Shown: piece after piece, positions 22,781 through 35,179 of the stretch | Numbering within the stretch: the first letter of the stretch is position 1 | How the letters are laid out: each line of letters begins with the position of its first letter | DNA from: Pachypanchax playfairii | Taxonomy: Eukaryota > Chordata > Actinopteri > Cyprinodontiformes > Aplocheilidae | NCBI GenBank assembly: GCA_006937955.1 | Contig: SSNP01000107.1 | Span: 1,241,929-1,305,928 of the forward strand | Reading direction: 5' to 3' | Length of the DNA stretch: 64,000 nucleotides | The notes under the pieces: model-generated | Told to the model about the DNA's origin: nothing | Database searches by the model: none | Seen by the model: only the letters and a program-made list of their open reading frames with translations | Program-made: the position numbers and the translations under genes

Positions 22781-25700
22781 AAAACATTTGGGGGAGGAAG
22801 AGGAAGACAAATGTTATTGAAGTTACTATGGTAATTCAGTTTCGGCAAACCCTCCACTCACCACCACGGCTGCTACCCTCCGTCTCACTTCCTCTCCTCT
22901 CGCCTTCATTTCCTTACTGGAGCAAAAAAAAAGAAAAACAATTCTGTGAGGAATTCCCTTGGATGTGGGAGTTGCGCTTGGTTTCACCAACTGATCTAAG
23001 TGAGGTTTGGGTGAATGTGTTTCCCGCTAGGGATCGCTGCTTAGATATGCATCCTCACAGATGTACTGAGCAGTAAAAGTTACACAAAACAATATTAATT
23101 CCAGAACTTCAAGTGTTGCTGGCAAATTTTAAGTCTGGAAAGCAGCAGAATGGAAATGAAGAGAGAATTGGAAAGAAGCATTGTATTTTTACAGAAATTG
23201 GTAGTGTTTCAGTTAAGTGTTGAACATTATATTTAGTGTGTAAATGGGTCAAAGTCTGGGCTGTTTGTGGTCCCTTCACAGACAACAATTCAGCATAAAA
23301 TATATCATTCTGTCAAATCCAAATGTTACTTTGATGGAACTCATGAAGTACCTTTAAACTCTTGACGTGATGCTGCTGATTTTAATCTAAACACCAGGAT
23401 TGTTTTGACTTCATTTCTTCTAATATGTCTTGTATATTATTTTACCCGTAACCTCAAGTTATAACAGAGCAAGAATTCACCAAATATATAAAATGCATTG
23501 GGATGGTTCAAATTTAACACATCAATATTGTAACTGCAGTTTTCCCCCTTTATCATTTTAAATCACGTTTATTGTTTTGCTGCAGCAAAAGCAGTTCTGA
23601 AAGTCTGAACTTGTTTAAAAAGGTGTTTATTTTGTGTTTCTACACTTTCTATTCTGTGATACAAGTATAGCGCCCATCCGCCCCTCACATATTCACACTC
23701 ACTATCTCTCTCCTCAGCTTAAGCTAAGCTCTGCTCTCTCTCACAGTCACCATCTGCCATGTTGGAAATCTGCCCTCAGTCTAAGAGCTGGAGGCCAACT
23801 GGGGAGCTGTATATATAGCACTTCATATATCACCTCTTTAGAAGTAGGGTTTTGTGATCTCGATGGCCCGTAAATAAGAAATCACAAATCATAAATAATT
23901 TTCGGAATTTTTCAAGTGGCACTTCAGACTGGTAGCGCTGTGTGGGCACACAGCCATGTAACCCCATTTTGTGGTTTTCCTGAAATGAGGCCTGTGTGAT
24001 GAGGTAATTAGAGCCACCACATGTTCTGAGTGGGGGTTTACCACTGTCCATTTGGCGCTACTGAGTGAGATGGGGGAAGCCCACAGCCGTGCCAAAGAAA
24101 AGGTTGACGGTAATCCACACTTTGTGGCTGTGACTTGGCTGAAAAGGGAATCCCTTCCTGTTTCCCCTGTTTTGTCACAGCACTGCTATGGGAACTGAGT
24201 GTTTATTATACTCCCTGAACTAACAACTGCACAGCAACAGGCGGATGACACACTCACATAGAAGTACCTATTTATATGTTTCAGCACTAACTTCATGTGC
24301 ATATGATGTAAATGTAGTCTGGGTGATAAGTGGGAACCCAGCAACAGGTGCAGATAACATGAGCAATACCAGTAAGTTGATGACTAACACAAACTCAAAT
24401 CAAGTGGAAAATAAATATTTGTATGGATGGCAACTCTAGGGCAACAATTTTATGTTAGAGATGAATGTTAGATTAAAATATGGCTGGGTCTTTTTTGGTC
24501 TCTCAAATTATTAGATTATATCTGTCATATTTTGAGAATTTTGAGAAATGTGTTGCGAAAGAAATGTGGAGTAGTTGAGACTATAATTTCTATAAACTAG
24601 GCTAATTTATTTACATTTTCTCAGGTCTACGTTCTCACCAGCCTTCTTCACAATATCTGGTAGGAATATTTTATCCAGCGTTCATAGTTTCATGCTTATG
24701 TCAATGTTGGAGAAATATCTGAGCTGCTTGTATAATATGAAACATCAGTAATAAAGACTTACAAGCAATAGCCTAACTTTAGCCTAGCTTTAGATGCAAT
24801 GTTTGAATCACCACTAACAGAAAAAATAGCTTTACCCAGAATTTTAAAACACTGAGAATTTTCTGTACCACCGGTGAGAAGGACAGGAAAGCACTGTGAA
24901 GCTCAATTAGGAGTCATCTTCATCATCAAGTCAGCCCATAAACTATTAATAATCTCCAGCCTTTTTCATGATAAGGCTTCCCACATTTCAAAAATCCTCA
25001 TTAAGATTTAAATTGGGGAGCTGTGGTAGATCAAATTTGGTCTTATCTTTTATTTTTAAATTCAAAAATAAAGTTTTAATAGCATATCTGCCTTCTTCTA
25101 GCCTATCTTCCAACTCTTTTCCATAAAGAAATGAGGATATAAACACATCAAAAGGTGTGTTTCAGTGCATGCAGGAAAAATGGTCACCTATAAGAGATGT
25201 TTGTGTGTTTTGGTTTGACAGAGAAGAAACCTGATTGTATGTACAAGCTCTGTTCATGCTATTCGTGCCTCTTTTGTAGATTTACTTCTACATGGTAGCC
25301 ATTGTCACATAATGTAAAGGAGAGCAGACAATAACTTCACACTTCACAAAGATCCTAACACCTCTGATTTTCAGCCAGAGAGTGAGTGTGGATGTGACTT
25401 ATAGAATAAAACATCAGCTGTTTCTACATGAAAAATCATAGCATTTTAAACAGCTCTATAGGAATGAAAATGAAAATCATGTAAAAATTAATATTACATT
25501 TCCGTGACTTCCTATGCTGTTTAAAAAGTAATGAGTCTGAATAAAAAAGCACTCAAGTTAATAGCCTTGAAATATTGTGCCCCTGACATTTCATCTGCAC
25601 TTCCAGGAAGCAGACAGTGTTCAAATTGTTGGCAATATAACCCATCTTTTACATAATGGTTGTGTCCATTTGATAACTTAATTGTTCCCTGCATTAGTGG

Positions 25701-26310
25701 GAAGCTTTTAAAAGTATTTAGGCAAACAGCTCAAAGATGAGCAGGAGTTTCTGAAAGTTGATAAGCTTAGGGGAAATGGCTGAACTAAGAGAAGTCTGGA
25801 AGAATTTGCAGAAACACAATTGCGTGTTCAGAGAGACATGCAGACAGTCACATATGCCTGGGTGTGTACTCTCCCATTGCACAAACACACACAGCACTCC
25901 CTTCATTCCTTCTGGGTGTGATCCTGTGGAGGAGTGTAAGTGGGGACATCCCCCTATGGTTTTCAAAGTAGTCTGACTCACTGCCAAGTCGTTTTTTTCC
26001 CAAAGAACATTCTGTGCTGTTTGCAACTCCAGAGGAAGCTCATGTTCTTTCAGAGGATACGCCTTGCACGAGTTCAGCGCAACTATATTATCAAAAGTAA
26101 TATCTAGGTGTAATTGAAAATCTGTTACGTATTTTTGTGCAATTGTAATATTTGTCTGTCTGTATTTATACACATTTTTTTCTGATATTTTTAAACATAG
26201 TTTTCTATCTGCATTCTTGTTTACTATACCTTTGTGCTAAAACAATTGAGATGCATGTGAACCCTCACACGCTTGGAATTGTGACAGGTTGGCTGAGATT
26301 TTTTAAAATG
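22780..26310. other. Non-coding stretch, nothing recognised
   Basis: The longest open frame (151 codons, minus strand 25718-26173) has no recognisable domain and irregular composition. The region 23880-24150 is only mildly A+T-rich and could be conserved non-coding sequence. No transposon ends were found. Confidence 0.5.
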
Positions 26311-26332
26311 CACACACACACACACACACACA
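26311..26332. repeat. (CA)n microsatellite
   Basis: Eleven CA units just upstream of a SINE. Confidence 0.95.
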
Positions 26333-26386
26333 TGCTTTAATACAAGAAGATGGGATCAGCTGATGTTTAAGGTCGCTAGAATTTCT

Positions 26387-26738
26387 AAACTCAGGTGGTA
26401 GAGCAGGTTGTCCGGTAACCGGAAGGTCGCCGGTTCGAATCCCTGCTCTGCCCAGAGAAAAAGATTGCCTGGCTGTTGTGTCCTTGGGCAAGACACTTAA
26501 CCCACTTTGCCTGTTTGGTGGTGGTCGGAGGGGCCAGCGGCGCCAGTGTCTGGCAGCCTCGCCTCTGTCAGTGTGTGTCCCAGGACAGCTGTGGCTACAA
26601 CATATGTGTAGTTTATGATCACCAAACGTGCGAGTGTGTGTGTGAATGGGTAAATGACAGACTGTAGTGTGAAGTGCTTTGGGGGTCGTAGGACCTGAGT
26701 AAAGCGCTATACAAGTACACACCATTTACCATTTTACC
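26387..26738 (+). mobile_element. tRNA-headed SINE with an L2-like tail
   Basis: The head contains a polymerase III box A-like segment (GTGGTAGAGCAGG, 26395-26407) and a clear box B (GGTTCGAATCC, 26432-26442), with the spacing of a tRNA gene. The body contains GTCCTTGGGCAAGACACTTA, GGTGGTGGTCGGAGG and CAGCTGTGGCTAC, phrases I know from a very common fish SINE. The tail (26668-26721: TGTGAAGTGCTTTGGGGG … AAAGCGCTATACAAGTAC) resembles the L2 tail at 61409-61459, so L2 enzymes are the likely mobilisers. It is not a functional tRNA gene: there is no complete cloverleaf followed by a terminator, and the element continues for 290 bp. Confidence 0.85.
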
Positions 26739-26894
26739 ATCTTATCCAACCCTAAAGAAAAGATTCTTGAGGGCCTCACAGCAGCCTGTGATTGAACAAA
26801 CCAGTGTTTATTGTTGAAGTACTCCTTTTTAGTCCAAGAAAACTCTAAACTTGTGTACGTTTACTTTCTCCAGTGATGCTAGCTGATTCACTAA

Positions 26895-27247
26895 TGCGCA
26901 GTTGAGACAACACCTAGCATGTTGCTGGCTAAAGGCTGTAGTATAAACACATATCAAACCAGAAGAGACTCGGTGTGCTGTTGCCATGAGCAGCGGAAAA
27001 GGAAACAGGAAGCCTTGCTCTCATAGGATAGTTTGTTAGCCAATCTGAGTAATTCATCAAATAATGAATATTAATGAGTTGCAGCCTCAAGCCGGACAAA
27101 GCCAGCCGAATCTTCACGCAGACAGATTGAAAGGCCTGTAAATCAGTGTTTCCTAATGCTTTTTAGATATAAAATGTTTCATATTACAGGTAAATACTTA
27201 AGTAATAACCACAAAGTCATGAAATTTGTGTGAAATGGTCTCTTTAA
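26895..27247 (+). mobile_element. Left-truncated copy of the 13180 TTAA family
   Basis: It aligns with the middle and right part of the element at 13180-13753: TGCTGGCTAAAGGCTGTAG, CTCATAGGATAGTTTGTTAG, CAGACAGATTGAAAGG, TAGATATAAAATGTTTCA and AATGGTCTCT before TTAA (27244-27247). The left ~200 bp are missing. Confidence 0.75.
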
Positions 27248-28848
27248 CACTACTTCTCCTGCAGTACACAAAGGGTCAATAAAGATTTTCGAGAACCTCT
27301 TTTGTTGTCTCGCTTTGGAGATTCAAATACAGTGATTGGTGTGTCCCCTCAGTAGAAATTACATTTTCAAGTTTCCTAGTATTAAAGCCTAAAAAAAGAT
27401 TTAACCTAAACAAAGCACAGGTTGCTGTTAACAGGTGCAGGTTTGACTTCCAAGACAGCCAAGTTTGAAAGATAACGACCCCGCCAGCCACCCATCCCCA
27501 CACCAACCCCCCTATCCCCCCATCCACTACCAGTGGTCCAGTTGTGGATATGGCTTTGTTGTTTACTCACACTTTTCCCGGGGTCATTGTGTCAGTGAGC
27601 TTAGCTGATGGGAACATGCCATTTTCCAGTGTTTTCCCTGCCTGGGAAAAACATGGGAAACGAAGCCAGCCATGCTCTGTGTGGTCCCACCCCAAATAGA
27701 AGACAGCCTCCAAAAATCTCCTGTTACCACCAGTTGAACCCAGCCTCGCACAAGTTTAAAATATTCAGGAAATTATGATGTCAGAAAGATGAGGCTTGAC
27801 CTCTGTAGAGTTATTTCATGGGAAAACTTGAAACCAAAGTGACAAAGTATCCTTCTGGGTAAAAGCATGCAGAGGAATTTAAGCACTGACATCCATTAAA
27901 CTGAAAGAAAGTTCATGAACATTTCGTTTTTTATAAATCTGGCAAGCATTACTCATCTTAAATGCAAGAGGAGTAAGTATAATTAACATTTAGGTGTGCT
28001 GAACAAAAGCTTGAAATCCTCATTTGATAAATGAGGTAAAGCACCAAAAGCTGTGTAAGAAAAAATAGAGCTTATTTTATGAATAAACAGCTACATGATC
28101 AAAATTATCTAGATCAAAGAAACTCCCAGAGTTAAAACTGAATAAAGAATTACTCAGTGGAATTAATTTATTTTCTATTTTCTCTGTTAACACGCATTAT
28201 TTTGCATTTGGCATTAGGCACCAACAGCTTTTACAAATTGGCTTTTCCCTCCTCTTTTGACTTACTTCATACATTTATAATTAGAAAAGGAACTAATGAT
28301 GAGACATCAAGTTGTGCAGACAGATTCCAGACTGATCTAAAGCTTGTGTTTTGACTGTCTCTTCCTCAACTTGTAAGTTTGCCTTTTTTGTTTAGTGGTC
28401 ATCAGCAAAAAAAAAAAAAAGCCTCTTGTATTATGTAACTACAGCATACAGGAAGTTTGATCTGTGACTTCAATTTAAGTCATGTCAAGTCCTTGTGTTT
28501 ATCTGACAAGTATTTGTGAAAGTACAGAAGTAAAAGTTGACTGTACTACATGTTACTCAGCTTACCTATTACAGAACAAAAACATTCTGCATTAAAAATT
28601 ATAAAAAATAATTATAGTGTTATCACTGAAAAAAAGGTTTTCCTTAATTCTATTTACTGGAGGGAGCTATGAGTCAACAAAAATAAGCTGTGCTTTTACC
28701 TCAAGAGAAGGTTGGGGGTCAAAGCTGTGTGATTAAGTCTGGAAGAATCCATCTCATATGTTTAAAGGTCACATTTTGTGTGTTATATTGCACTTTTACG
28801 GGCCTTTAGTCTGTGATGCAAATTAAACATCTTTGTTTTGGGTGTTTT
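27248..28848. other. Non-coding stretch, nothing recognised
   Basis: It contains a C-rich segment (27478-27525) and an A-run near 28408. No gene or mobile element can be supported. Confidence 0.5.
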
Positions 28849-29280
28849 CTATTTGTCTTTCTCTAAGGGACACACTTTTGTATAATTCTTCTTTTGTCTA
28901 CCCCTGATGGACTCATTCCTGATCCTGTCCATCCTTGTCACTCCCAAAGAGAACCTCAACATTTTAATTTTTGCTACGTCGAGCTCTGTCTCATTTCCCT
29001 TCCTCAGTGTTACTGTCTCCAAACCATACACCATCACTGGTCTCACCACTGTTGTGCACATCTTTTTCGTTCATTCTTGCTGACACTTTTTTGTCACACA
29101 TCAATCCTGACCACCTTTTCCAACCTGCTTTTACACATTTAATGCCCTCTTTTCCACACTCTCCTTTGCTATGGACTATTGACCCTAAGTACTTGAAATC
29201 CTCCACCTTCTTTATCTCTGTTCCCTGTAGCCTCAATATTCCATACATTTGTTTAAATTTGTATTGCATACATTTGTTTG
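28849..29280 (-). pseudogene. RTE-type LINE reverse transcriptase C-terminal relic
   Basis: The minus strand reads LQGTEIKKVEDFKYLGSIV, GECGKEGIKCVKAGWKRW, CDKKVSARM and, after a single frameshift near 29060, TTVVRPVMVYGLETVTL, ELDVAKIKMLRFSLGVTRM and DRIRNESIRG. These are landmarks of the region downstream of the reverse transcriptase catalytic box in a LINE group common in fish, which I place in the RTE clade with moderate certainty. The catalytic FADD-type motif and everything upstream are absent, and the downstream C-terminus is lost after about 28860. It is a short, 5'-truncated dead fragment. Confidence 0.7.
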
Positions 29281-29689
29281 TTGGCTACTCTGCTTAAGAC
29301 TGCATCTTCTTTTAAATAATCTGTTTAAAAGAAAACACTTCTAGTCATTCATCTTTTTGCAGTAGGGTTCCACCCACAAAAGACTCTAACATAACAAACA
29401 CATTTTCATCTATTATTCACCAGTCAAAAATATGTATTTCCTGTGCAGCAGTGTTATGGTGGGGAATATGATATGAGATTAATGTAAATAAAATAGTCAG
29501 AATCCAGGCTAATTCTTAAATCACACATTCCATTGACACCAGATTATCACATCCAAACAAGGCTTCGAATGTTTAAAAAATGTTTTCAAACTACTAGTAG
29601 ATTACTATATGAAACCCTTTCCACTAAGAGGAAAAAAACATCTTCATCACAGACACACAAGCAGTAAAAAGCAAGATTCCAGTCCGTTC
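29281..29689. other. A+T-rich non-coding DNA
   Basis: No recognisable feature. Confidence 0.4.
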
Positions 29690-30160
29690 AACAGAACAGT
29701 ACTTTGGGAAGATGAATAGTCTTTCCAAACCCCTTTGAAAAAAGGAAGGACCATATATGTGGAGGAGTAGGAGAAAGGCATACAGCATCTCTTCACTTTA
29801 AAAAATAATAAAAAGTTACAGTAAAAAGGGAAGAGAAGATAAATACTGGAGCATATGAAGCCCGTCATGAAATATGGGGGCAGCAATGTTCAGGTTTCTT
29901 CTCTGGAGTCAGACACCTGCAGCAAATCTAATTCAAACTGTGGCAGGATGGTGAATCCCAGCACAACCTTAGACTTTGCATGAATCACTAAAAGACCATG
30001 AACTGTAAAAGGCCAAATGTCAGAGTGTTTCTTCACTTCACCTCAAAGGCATATATGGAACACATGAAAAGAGTCAAAGCCAAACTTTTGGGACACTGTA
30101 GAAATCTTCTTCAGACCATGCTAAGGTAACATTACCAAGGCAACTGGATTCTTGCAAGAG
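29690..30160 (+). pseudogene. Possible heavily degraded Tc1-like transposase relic
   Basis: Scattered pieces look like Tc1 transposase: VLWEDE (about 29700-29717, where the family has a W-D-E core at the first catalytic aspartate), GVGERHTAS (about 29765-29790) and, after an insertion of about 80 bp, MKYGGSNV (about 29870-29893, where the family has a KHGGGSV-like motif). Later text to 30160 also fits the order of a Tc1 C-terminus, but weakly. Stops and frameshifts are everywhere and no inverted ends were found. The identification rests on short motifs only. Confidence 0.35.
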
Positions 30161-31354
30161 TGCATCACAAAAAAAGTTATGCCCTGCTTTCCTTTAAGTT
30201 TTTTTAGAGAAAATACCAAGGCTGGAACCAGTTGTGACTGACTCCTAATTGGATCATTTCTTCATTGATCCAACTTTCCCAGAATTATGTGGCTGACTGA
30301 TATGATGGTTAGTCTTACTGGATTTTGCAGAGTACAAGTTGAATTAAATGAAAATATATGTCGATAAATTCATTCAATATTTTGATAATGATTGTTTTAA
30401 ACGTTGTGAAAAAAAAACAGAAAAAAGTGTTTTTGGAGTGAAAGTCTTAAATGTAAATTTCAAAAAGGTTCTGCAAGCACTCTCCCTTTTTTTCCCTTTA
30501 AAGAGTTTATCATGGGTGTGGTGGAAAGACCCAGCGGCTGCATACTGTGTGAGAGAATAATAAAATAAATTGTGTTTGAGGAGGCTTACATTAAAGATTA
30601 GTCATTCATGAATCATGAATAGGAGGGGAGAGAGTTCCTCTTTGCTAGCAGTTTTCCCTGCCCTTTTATGGCTCACAACTAGTACTTTTAGCCAAACCCA
30701 GGCCCTGTTTTTTGAATAAGCCTGTTCGTTTTCTGACTCACTGCATGATTATTCACTGTGCACAGGAGGCAGCAAGAGGGAGGAGAGGATGGCTAGTGAG
30801 TTGGTTTGAGTGAACTGACAAAGGCATTCAAATCACTGCACAGGACCGTCCCTCAGTTTATAATCCGTCTTGGTATAAAGTGAAAGGTCTTTCAAATACA
30901 GCCTATAGTGTGAACAAGAAGGCCAAAGGATTTGTGTGGGGGATGTTCTTTACTTGGTAAGGGACACCAAGGTATGAGTAGAATAAAGTGAAAATCCAGT
31001 GGTTGTTTGTTTCAGTTACACAACACTGCTGAAGTTAAAATTGGACTGATTAAAACTGATGCAATGTCCACAACGCCCCTAAAAAAAATCCTCTGATGAG
31101 GTCAAATAAGCTGTGACTCACACTGCAAAACTCAGCAACTGATAAAGTTCCAGTAAGAGTTCACAGAAAGTCAGATTCAGCTGAAGTTTTTTTTTTTTTT
31201 TTTGGTGCACAAAAACCAAACAGATTTTGGGATTTGTTGTCCTATTTCTCTGTCTGCTGCTCACTGATTCCCTTCATCAGCTTCACCTGTGAGCAGATCA
31301 GCCTCATCACTGAAATTTTTCCACATCCCTTTATCCGAGGAGTATTTCCACACA
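30161..31354. other. Non-coding stretch, nothing recognised
   Basis: It includes a T-run at about 31187-31204. No open frame or element can be supported. Confidence 0.45.
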
Positions 31355-32065
31355 CTAGCTACGTTTACATGGGCACATTTAATCTGAATAAACGCCCAAT
31401 CGGATAAAAAAGACGTCATGTAAACATGTCAATCAGAATGTTTTGATCCGATGCAGCCTGATCCGAAAGAAATTTACTTCCGATCGAGAGGGGTGGTTTT
31501 GTCCGATCTTCATTCGGATAGACGTGCATGTATACACCCATTCGGAAAGAAAGGGTGAAAAAAGCCCTTTGCGCATGCCTACAACTTCAGCGTGACGTCT
31601 TTCCGCTTTCGCAGACCCAAGTAGAAAACATAGCGGGGAGTAAACAGAAGTGGTCTGCTGGTGCAGTCATCCTGTCATCCTGCTCTCCTCTCCTGTGGTG
31701 GAGGAGCAGTAGCAATATGTATTCAGCCGCTAGCTTGGTTAATGCGACCAGTAAAAACCCAAACATAACGGTAATCACCCGCAGAGGGTCCATATTGGGG
31801 ATAACGTGAGTCAGATCGAGCACACGATGGGGCGGGAAAGACGTGCAGAAAGGACGGAGTTTGTTTACTTTTTTTTCTTCCCCCGGAAAGACAACTCGCT
31901 GTGCGCATGCTCAACTCATTTAACCTGATCGAGTGCTTGGTGCATGTGTACTCATGACATGATCAGATCATTTCAGTTAGTGTCCATGTAAACAGGGATT
32001 TGGGAATTCAGATCGATTAAGATTTTAATCAGATTGGGAAATTTGGCGCATGTAAACGTAGCTAG
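31355..32065. mobile_element. Inverted-repeat DNA element (MITE-like), superfamily unclear
   Basis: The ends are near-perfect inverted repeats: CTAGCTACGTTTACATG at the left and CTAGCTACGTTTACATG read inward from the right. Beyond them the similarity continues more loosely (GGGCACATTTAATCTGAAT against CGCCAAATTTCCCAATCTGAT). CTAG at the outer edge is a palindrome, so the true duplication could be CTAG, TA or none of these. The interior has repeated ATCCGA and CGGAT words and a more G+C-rich core (31590-31830) with short frames of no recognisable product. The terminal sequence is one I know from fish repeats. Confidence 0.75.
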
Positions 32066-32550
32066 TGATTGCGTGTCTGTTATATGCCTGCATACTACAC
32101 TCACCAGCATTCTGTTACTTGTATTCAGTTAGTTTGCCTCACCAGTGGTTGACTTCAGACCAGTCCCAACCCTTGCCCTTTATCTGCTCCTTTTCTGAAC
32201 CTGTGGCACCATCAAGGGGGAGTGCATGGCCACCATGACACATTTCCAGACCCACCTCCCCACTAGCCAGTCAGAACTTCATAAAATGCTTAGAAATTAT
32301 ATTTTACATTAACTAGCTGAATGCAAAGTCCTTGAAGGAAGCAGTTGGCTTCCTGATGTTTTGTATGGGAGTGACTCATCTAGATCCACTTTTAGTCTTT
32401 GGAGAGTCCAACACTCCTGCCACAGACTTATAAACAGAGAGGGAGAAAAGAGCACATGATCGTGTGACTCAATGGTGAATTGCTTCCATTCTCAAAACGG
32501 AAATCTGATGTCAGATTGGGGGGCTTAAAACTGCCTCAAATGCAGAATGC
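32066..32550. other. Non-coding DNA, nothing recognised
   Basis: There is no coding or mobile feature that can be supported. Confidence 0.4.
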
Positions 32551-32780
32551 TTAAAGAGTCAATTTTACACAAATTTCAGGACTTTGTGTTTATTTCTGAA
32601 GTATTAACCTGTAATATGAAACATTTTATATCTTAAAAACAATAGGAAACACTGATTAACAGACCTTTCAATCGCTCTGATCTCTCTCTCTCAAAAGTCG
32701 TCTGATTTCGTCAGGCAGCAACTCATTAATATTCATTATTCAAATTGCTGAACTCAGATGGGCTAACATCTGTCAGATAT
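32551..32780 (-). mobile_element. Truncated inverted copy of the 13180 TTAA family
   Basis: It starts at TTAA (32551-32554) and, on the minus strand, ends ACACAAAGTCCTGAAATTTG…, matching the right end of the copy at 26895-27247 (CACAAAGTCATGAAATTTG). Further in it matches TATAAAATGTTTCATATTAC and the segment with AATGAATATTAATGAGTTGC. It lacks the left half of the family. Confidence 0.7.
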
Positions 32781-33760
32781 TTGAGGAAACCATGTTTGTA
32801 GGTCTCAGCTTTTGAGCTTTTGGTTTCTCTAAGAAGGCTGATAGATTTGTTAGCCTATGTGCTGACTTCTTTGTTTCATGTATGCAAACAAACACAATGT
32901 ACTGTATATCTCTATGTGCTCACCACATAGACATTTAAACAACACAGCTGATTTAATCAACCTTCCCCAATCCCTCATTATTCAGAGGCATGATAATGGA
33001 CAAAAGAATAAACCAACATAGTTCTTTTTCACCATTCCCTCAGCAGCCTTCACCCAACCTCATGCCCGGTGGGCAGGGAGTGGGGAGACTTTCACCTTAT
33101 CTTCTATTGATCTCCTCTTCTCAGCAGTGTCATTTATTTTCAGGGTGATGTAAGTGGGAGTGATTAGAACAAGGGGCCTGATTGATTTGTGCTTACATGC
33201 CACGTGACAACTGGGAGAAAATCAGACCTGGCGGGGAGGGAGACCGTTCATCTGAGGTTTGGCCAGTTCCATCATGCCAGAAAACATTATCCTTTGTGGG
33301 TGAGTGATTGCAGAATACGCAAGAGCTTTAAATCAGCCCAAAAAGCTTTGGAAGGGAAAAAAGGAAACAAATGCAATTTACATCCCAATTTGTTTACAAA
33401 ACCTCCCCCACACACACAACAAGATGATAAGATAAATGATCATGTGCTCGCTTTGTAGAGCACTTCCTTGATTCAACTTCCTCTGATTGATTTGAGGCTG
33501 ATGCTGACCCTGACACTGAAGCACCATTATGAACATCTCCAATGTTCTTGTTTGTACGTTATGTGTGGCTGAGTAACTCTAATAGGCATCTTTCATTTGT
33601 TGTATTAGAAGAAGGAAGAAAGTTAAATCTGGCCTTCAATCTCCTGATTGATTAAAAAGAAAAGGCCTGAATAAAGAGCTTAAAGACTCTCTTGTGCTGT
33701 GTGTCAGCCATGTAACTTTGTCTCTGATGCCAAGAATATTTGCTGATTTAATAGCTAGTT
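32781..33760. other. Non-coding stretch, nothing recognised
   Basis: No gene or mobile element is recognised. Segments near 33100-33200 are of mixed composition and could be conserved, which cannot be tested here. Confidence 0.45.
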
Positions 33761-34052
33761 CAGGGGTCTAATTTATAAAACTTTGCGTAGAATCCTTTCT
33801 AAAACAGTACTTAAGCTCAGCAAAATATCTACTTACGCCAAGTGAGTTTGGGACCTATAAAACATGGAGTACGCACAACTGCACGCAATCTCCACTTTAT
33901 AAATCACACTTTAGCTAGAAATGTGCTCAGGTGTTTCTGGATCACATCCCACCCTCAACACGCCCACTTTCTGCCGTAAATGGTAAATGCAAAGTGGCTT
34001 GTGGATCTCATGCATATACATAAGCCGGCTCGTTGCAGCATTCCACCAATGA

Positions 34053-34470
34053 CGATGGCGACCACAGATCAAGGAAGATCAAGGAAGCGCAACTCCACCG
34101 AAGCAGAAATTTGAGGTACTTGTGGGTGAGGTGGAAAAATGAAAGGAAGTGCTTTTTGGAGGTCACAGCAGTGGCATAACAAATAAGAGGCACAGCGTTG
34201 CTGAAGCTGTCAATGCTTTGAGTTCTTCAGAGAGATCTGTGGCAAATATTTAAAAAAAATGGTCTGATCTGAAGGTGGAGGCAAAAAAAAAGATGGCTTG
34301 CCACCACCAGAGTGTGTCTGCCACTTGCAGACCTCCTGGCACCTCTGATCCCCCACCGCTCGCTGTTAGAATCTCAGCAGTACTCGGACCGGCAAGCGTG
34401 CACGGCAACGTGCCGGAGAAGGAGGGAGACACTGACCATCCAGAGGAGACTAAGCTTTTTATTAATACAG
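34053..34470 (+). pseudogene. Harbinger Myb/SANT-like DNA-binding protein relic
   Basis: From an ATG at about 34053, the frame reads MATTDQGRSRKRNSTEAEI. Displaced by stops and small indels, the text goes on: VNALSSSERSV (about 34211-34243), then KKWSDLKVEAKKKMA (about 34257-34300) and QSVSATCRPPGTS. This order (an RKRNxT start, a helix-rich SANT-like domain ending KKWSDLKVEAKK, then a threonine/proline-rich linker and an AVLG motif) is that of the Myb-like protein encoded by vertebrate Harbinger transposons and related to NAIF1. In active elements the protein binds the transposon ends and helps import the transposase into the nucleus. The reading frame is broken in several places here, so it is not functional. 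Confidence 0.7.
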
Positions 34471-34876
34471 ATCAAATGTATCCATCATTAAAATATAAAA
34501 CAAAACCAAATCTCGTTGTATCCCCCCAGTGACTGTGGACAAAGCGTCCAACGAGGTTTCCCGGGCACGCGGCCGAGGATGTGGCTGCAGGGTCAGCCTG
34601 TACCACCAGTGTGCCTTGGGCGCATGGCGCACCTGGAGGTGGCCGGGTGCTAACTGATGCCGTCCAGCAGGCACAGAGGGACATAATTAGTGTGGTGAAT
34701 GAAGTGTGAGAAGAACTGCACAAAATATGTGACGTCCTGACTGAAATTTCAGGCACACTTAAAGAATAGGTAAAAAAATTAAAAATCATGCCTTCTGTGT
34801 TGGTCCTATAAACAACGCATGACATTCTGTCTCAATCTGGCCCCCTGTTGATGTCCCACATGTCGGGGCAGGGGCT

Positions 34877-34909
34877 GTGTGTGTGTGTGTGTGTGTGGGG
34901 GGGGGGGTG
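34877..34909. repeat. (GT)n followed by poly-G
   Basis: About ten GT units run into a G-run of about ten inside the Harbinger element. Confidence 0.9.
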
Positions 34910-35179
34910 TTAGTTGTTGTTCTGTGTGAGCACGAAGCGGTACAATCGTACAATCGATAATGCTGCTGGAATTAATAATTTTATCCTTCTCAGCAGCAGC
35001 CCTGCAGGTGCTCTCCATATCCAAAATGTGCATAAGCCAGGTTCTTAGTCAACTTAAAGTTGCGCACATTTTTCCGCTACGTATTTTTTTTATAAATCCC
35101 AGAGTTTGATTGGAAAGTTGCTTACATAGTTTTCCGACCCCGTTTTGTGTGTAAGCAAGCTCTATAAATGAGACCCCAG

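Larger units (their letters stand above)
33761..35179 (+). mobile_element. PIF/Harbinger-type DNA transposon remnant
   Basis: The inverted ends are GGGTCTAATTTATAAAAC and GGGTCTCATTTATAGAGC read inward. A 3-bp CAG flanks both sides (33761-33763 and 35177-35179), the duplication length expected for PIF/Harbinger. The interior is 1.4 kb and holds a broken Myb/SANT-like DNA-binding gene (34053-34470), the second protein that this superfamily usually carries beside its transposase. No transposase is visible, so the copy is internally deleted. A GT/G run lies at 34877-34909. Confidence 0.75.

Noticed and set aside
22479..23076. Open frames with long VCVCV or THTHT runs
   Set aside because: Artefacts of a GT microsatellite.
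25718..26173. 151-codon open frame on the minus strand
   Set aside because: No domain, no codon or composition signal, and an overlapping frame on the other strand. Probably chance.
26395..26460. tRNA gene
   Set aside because: The polymerase III boxes are real, but the sequence continues as a known type of SINE with an L2-like tail, so it is a SINE head and not a tRNA gene.
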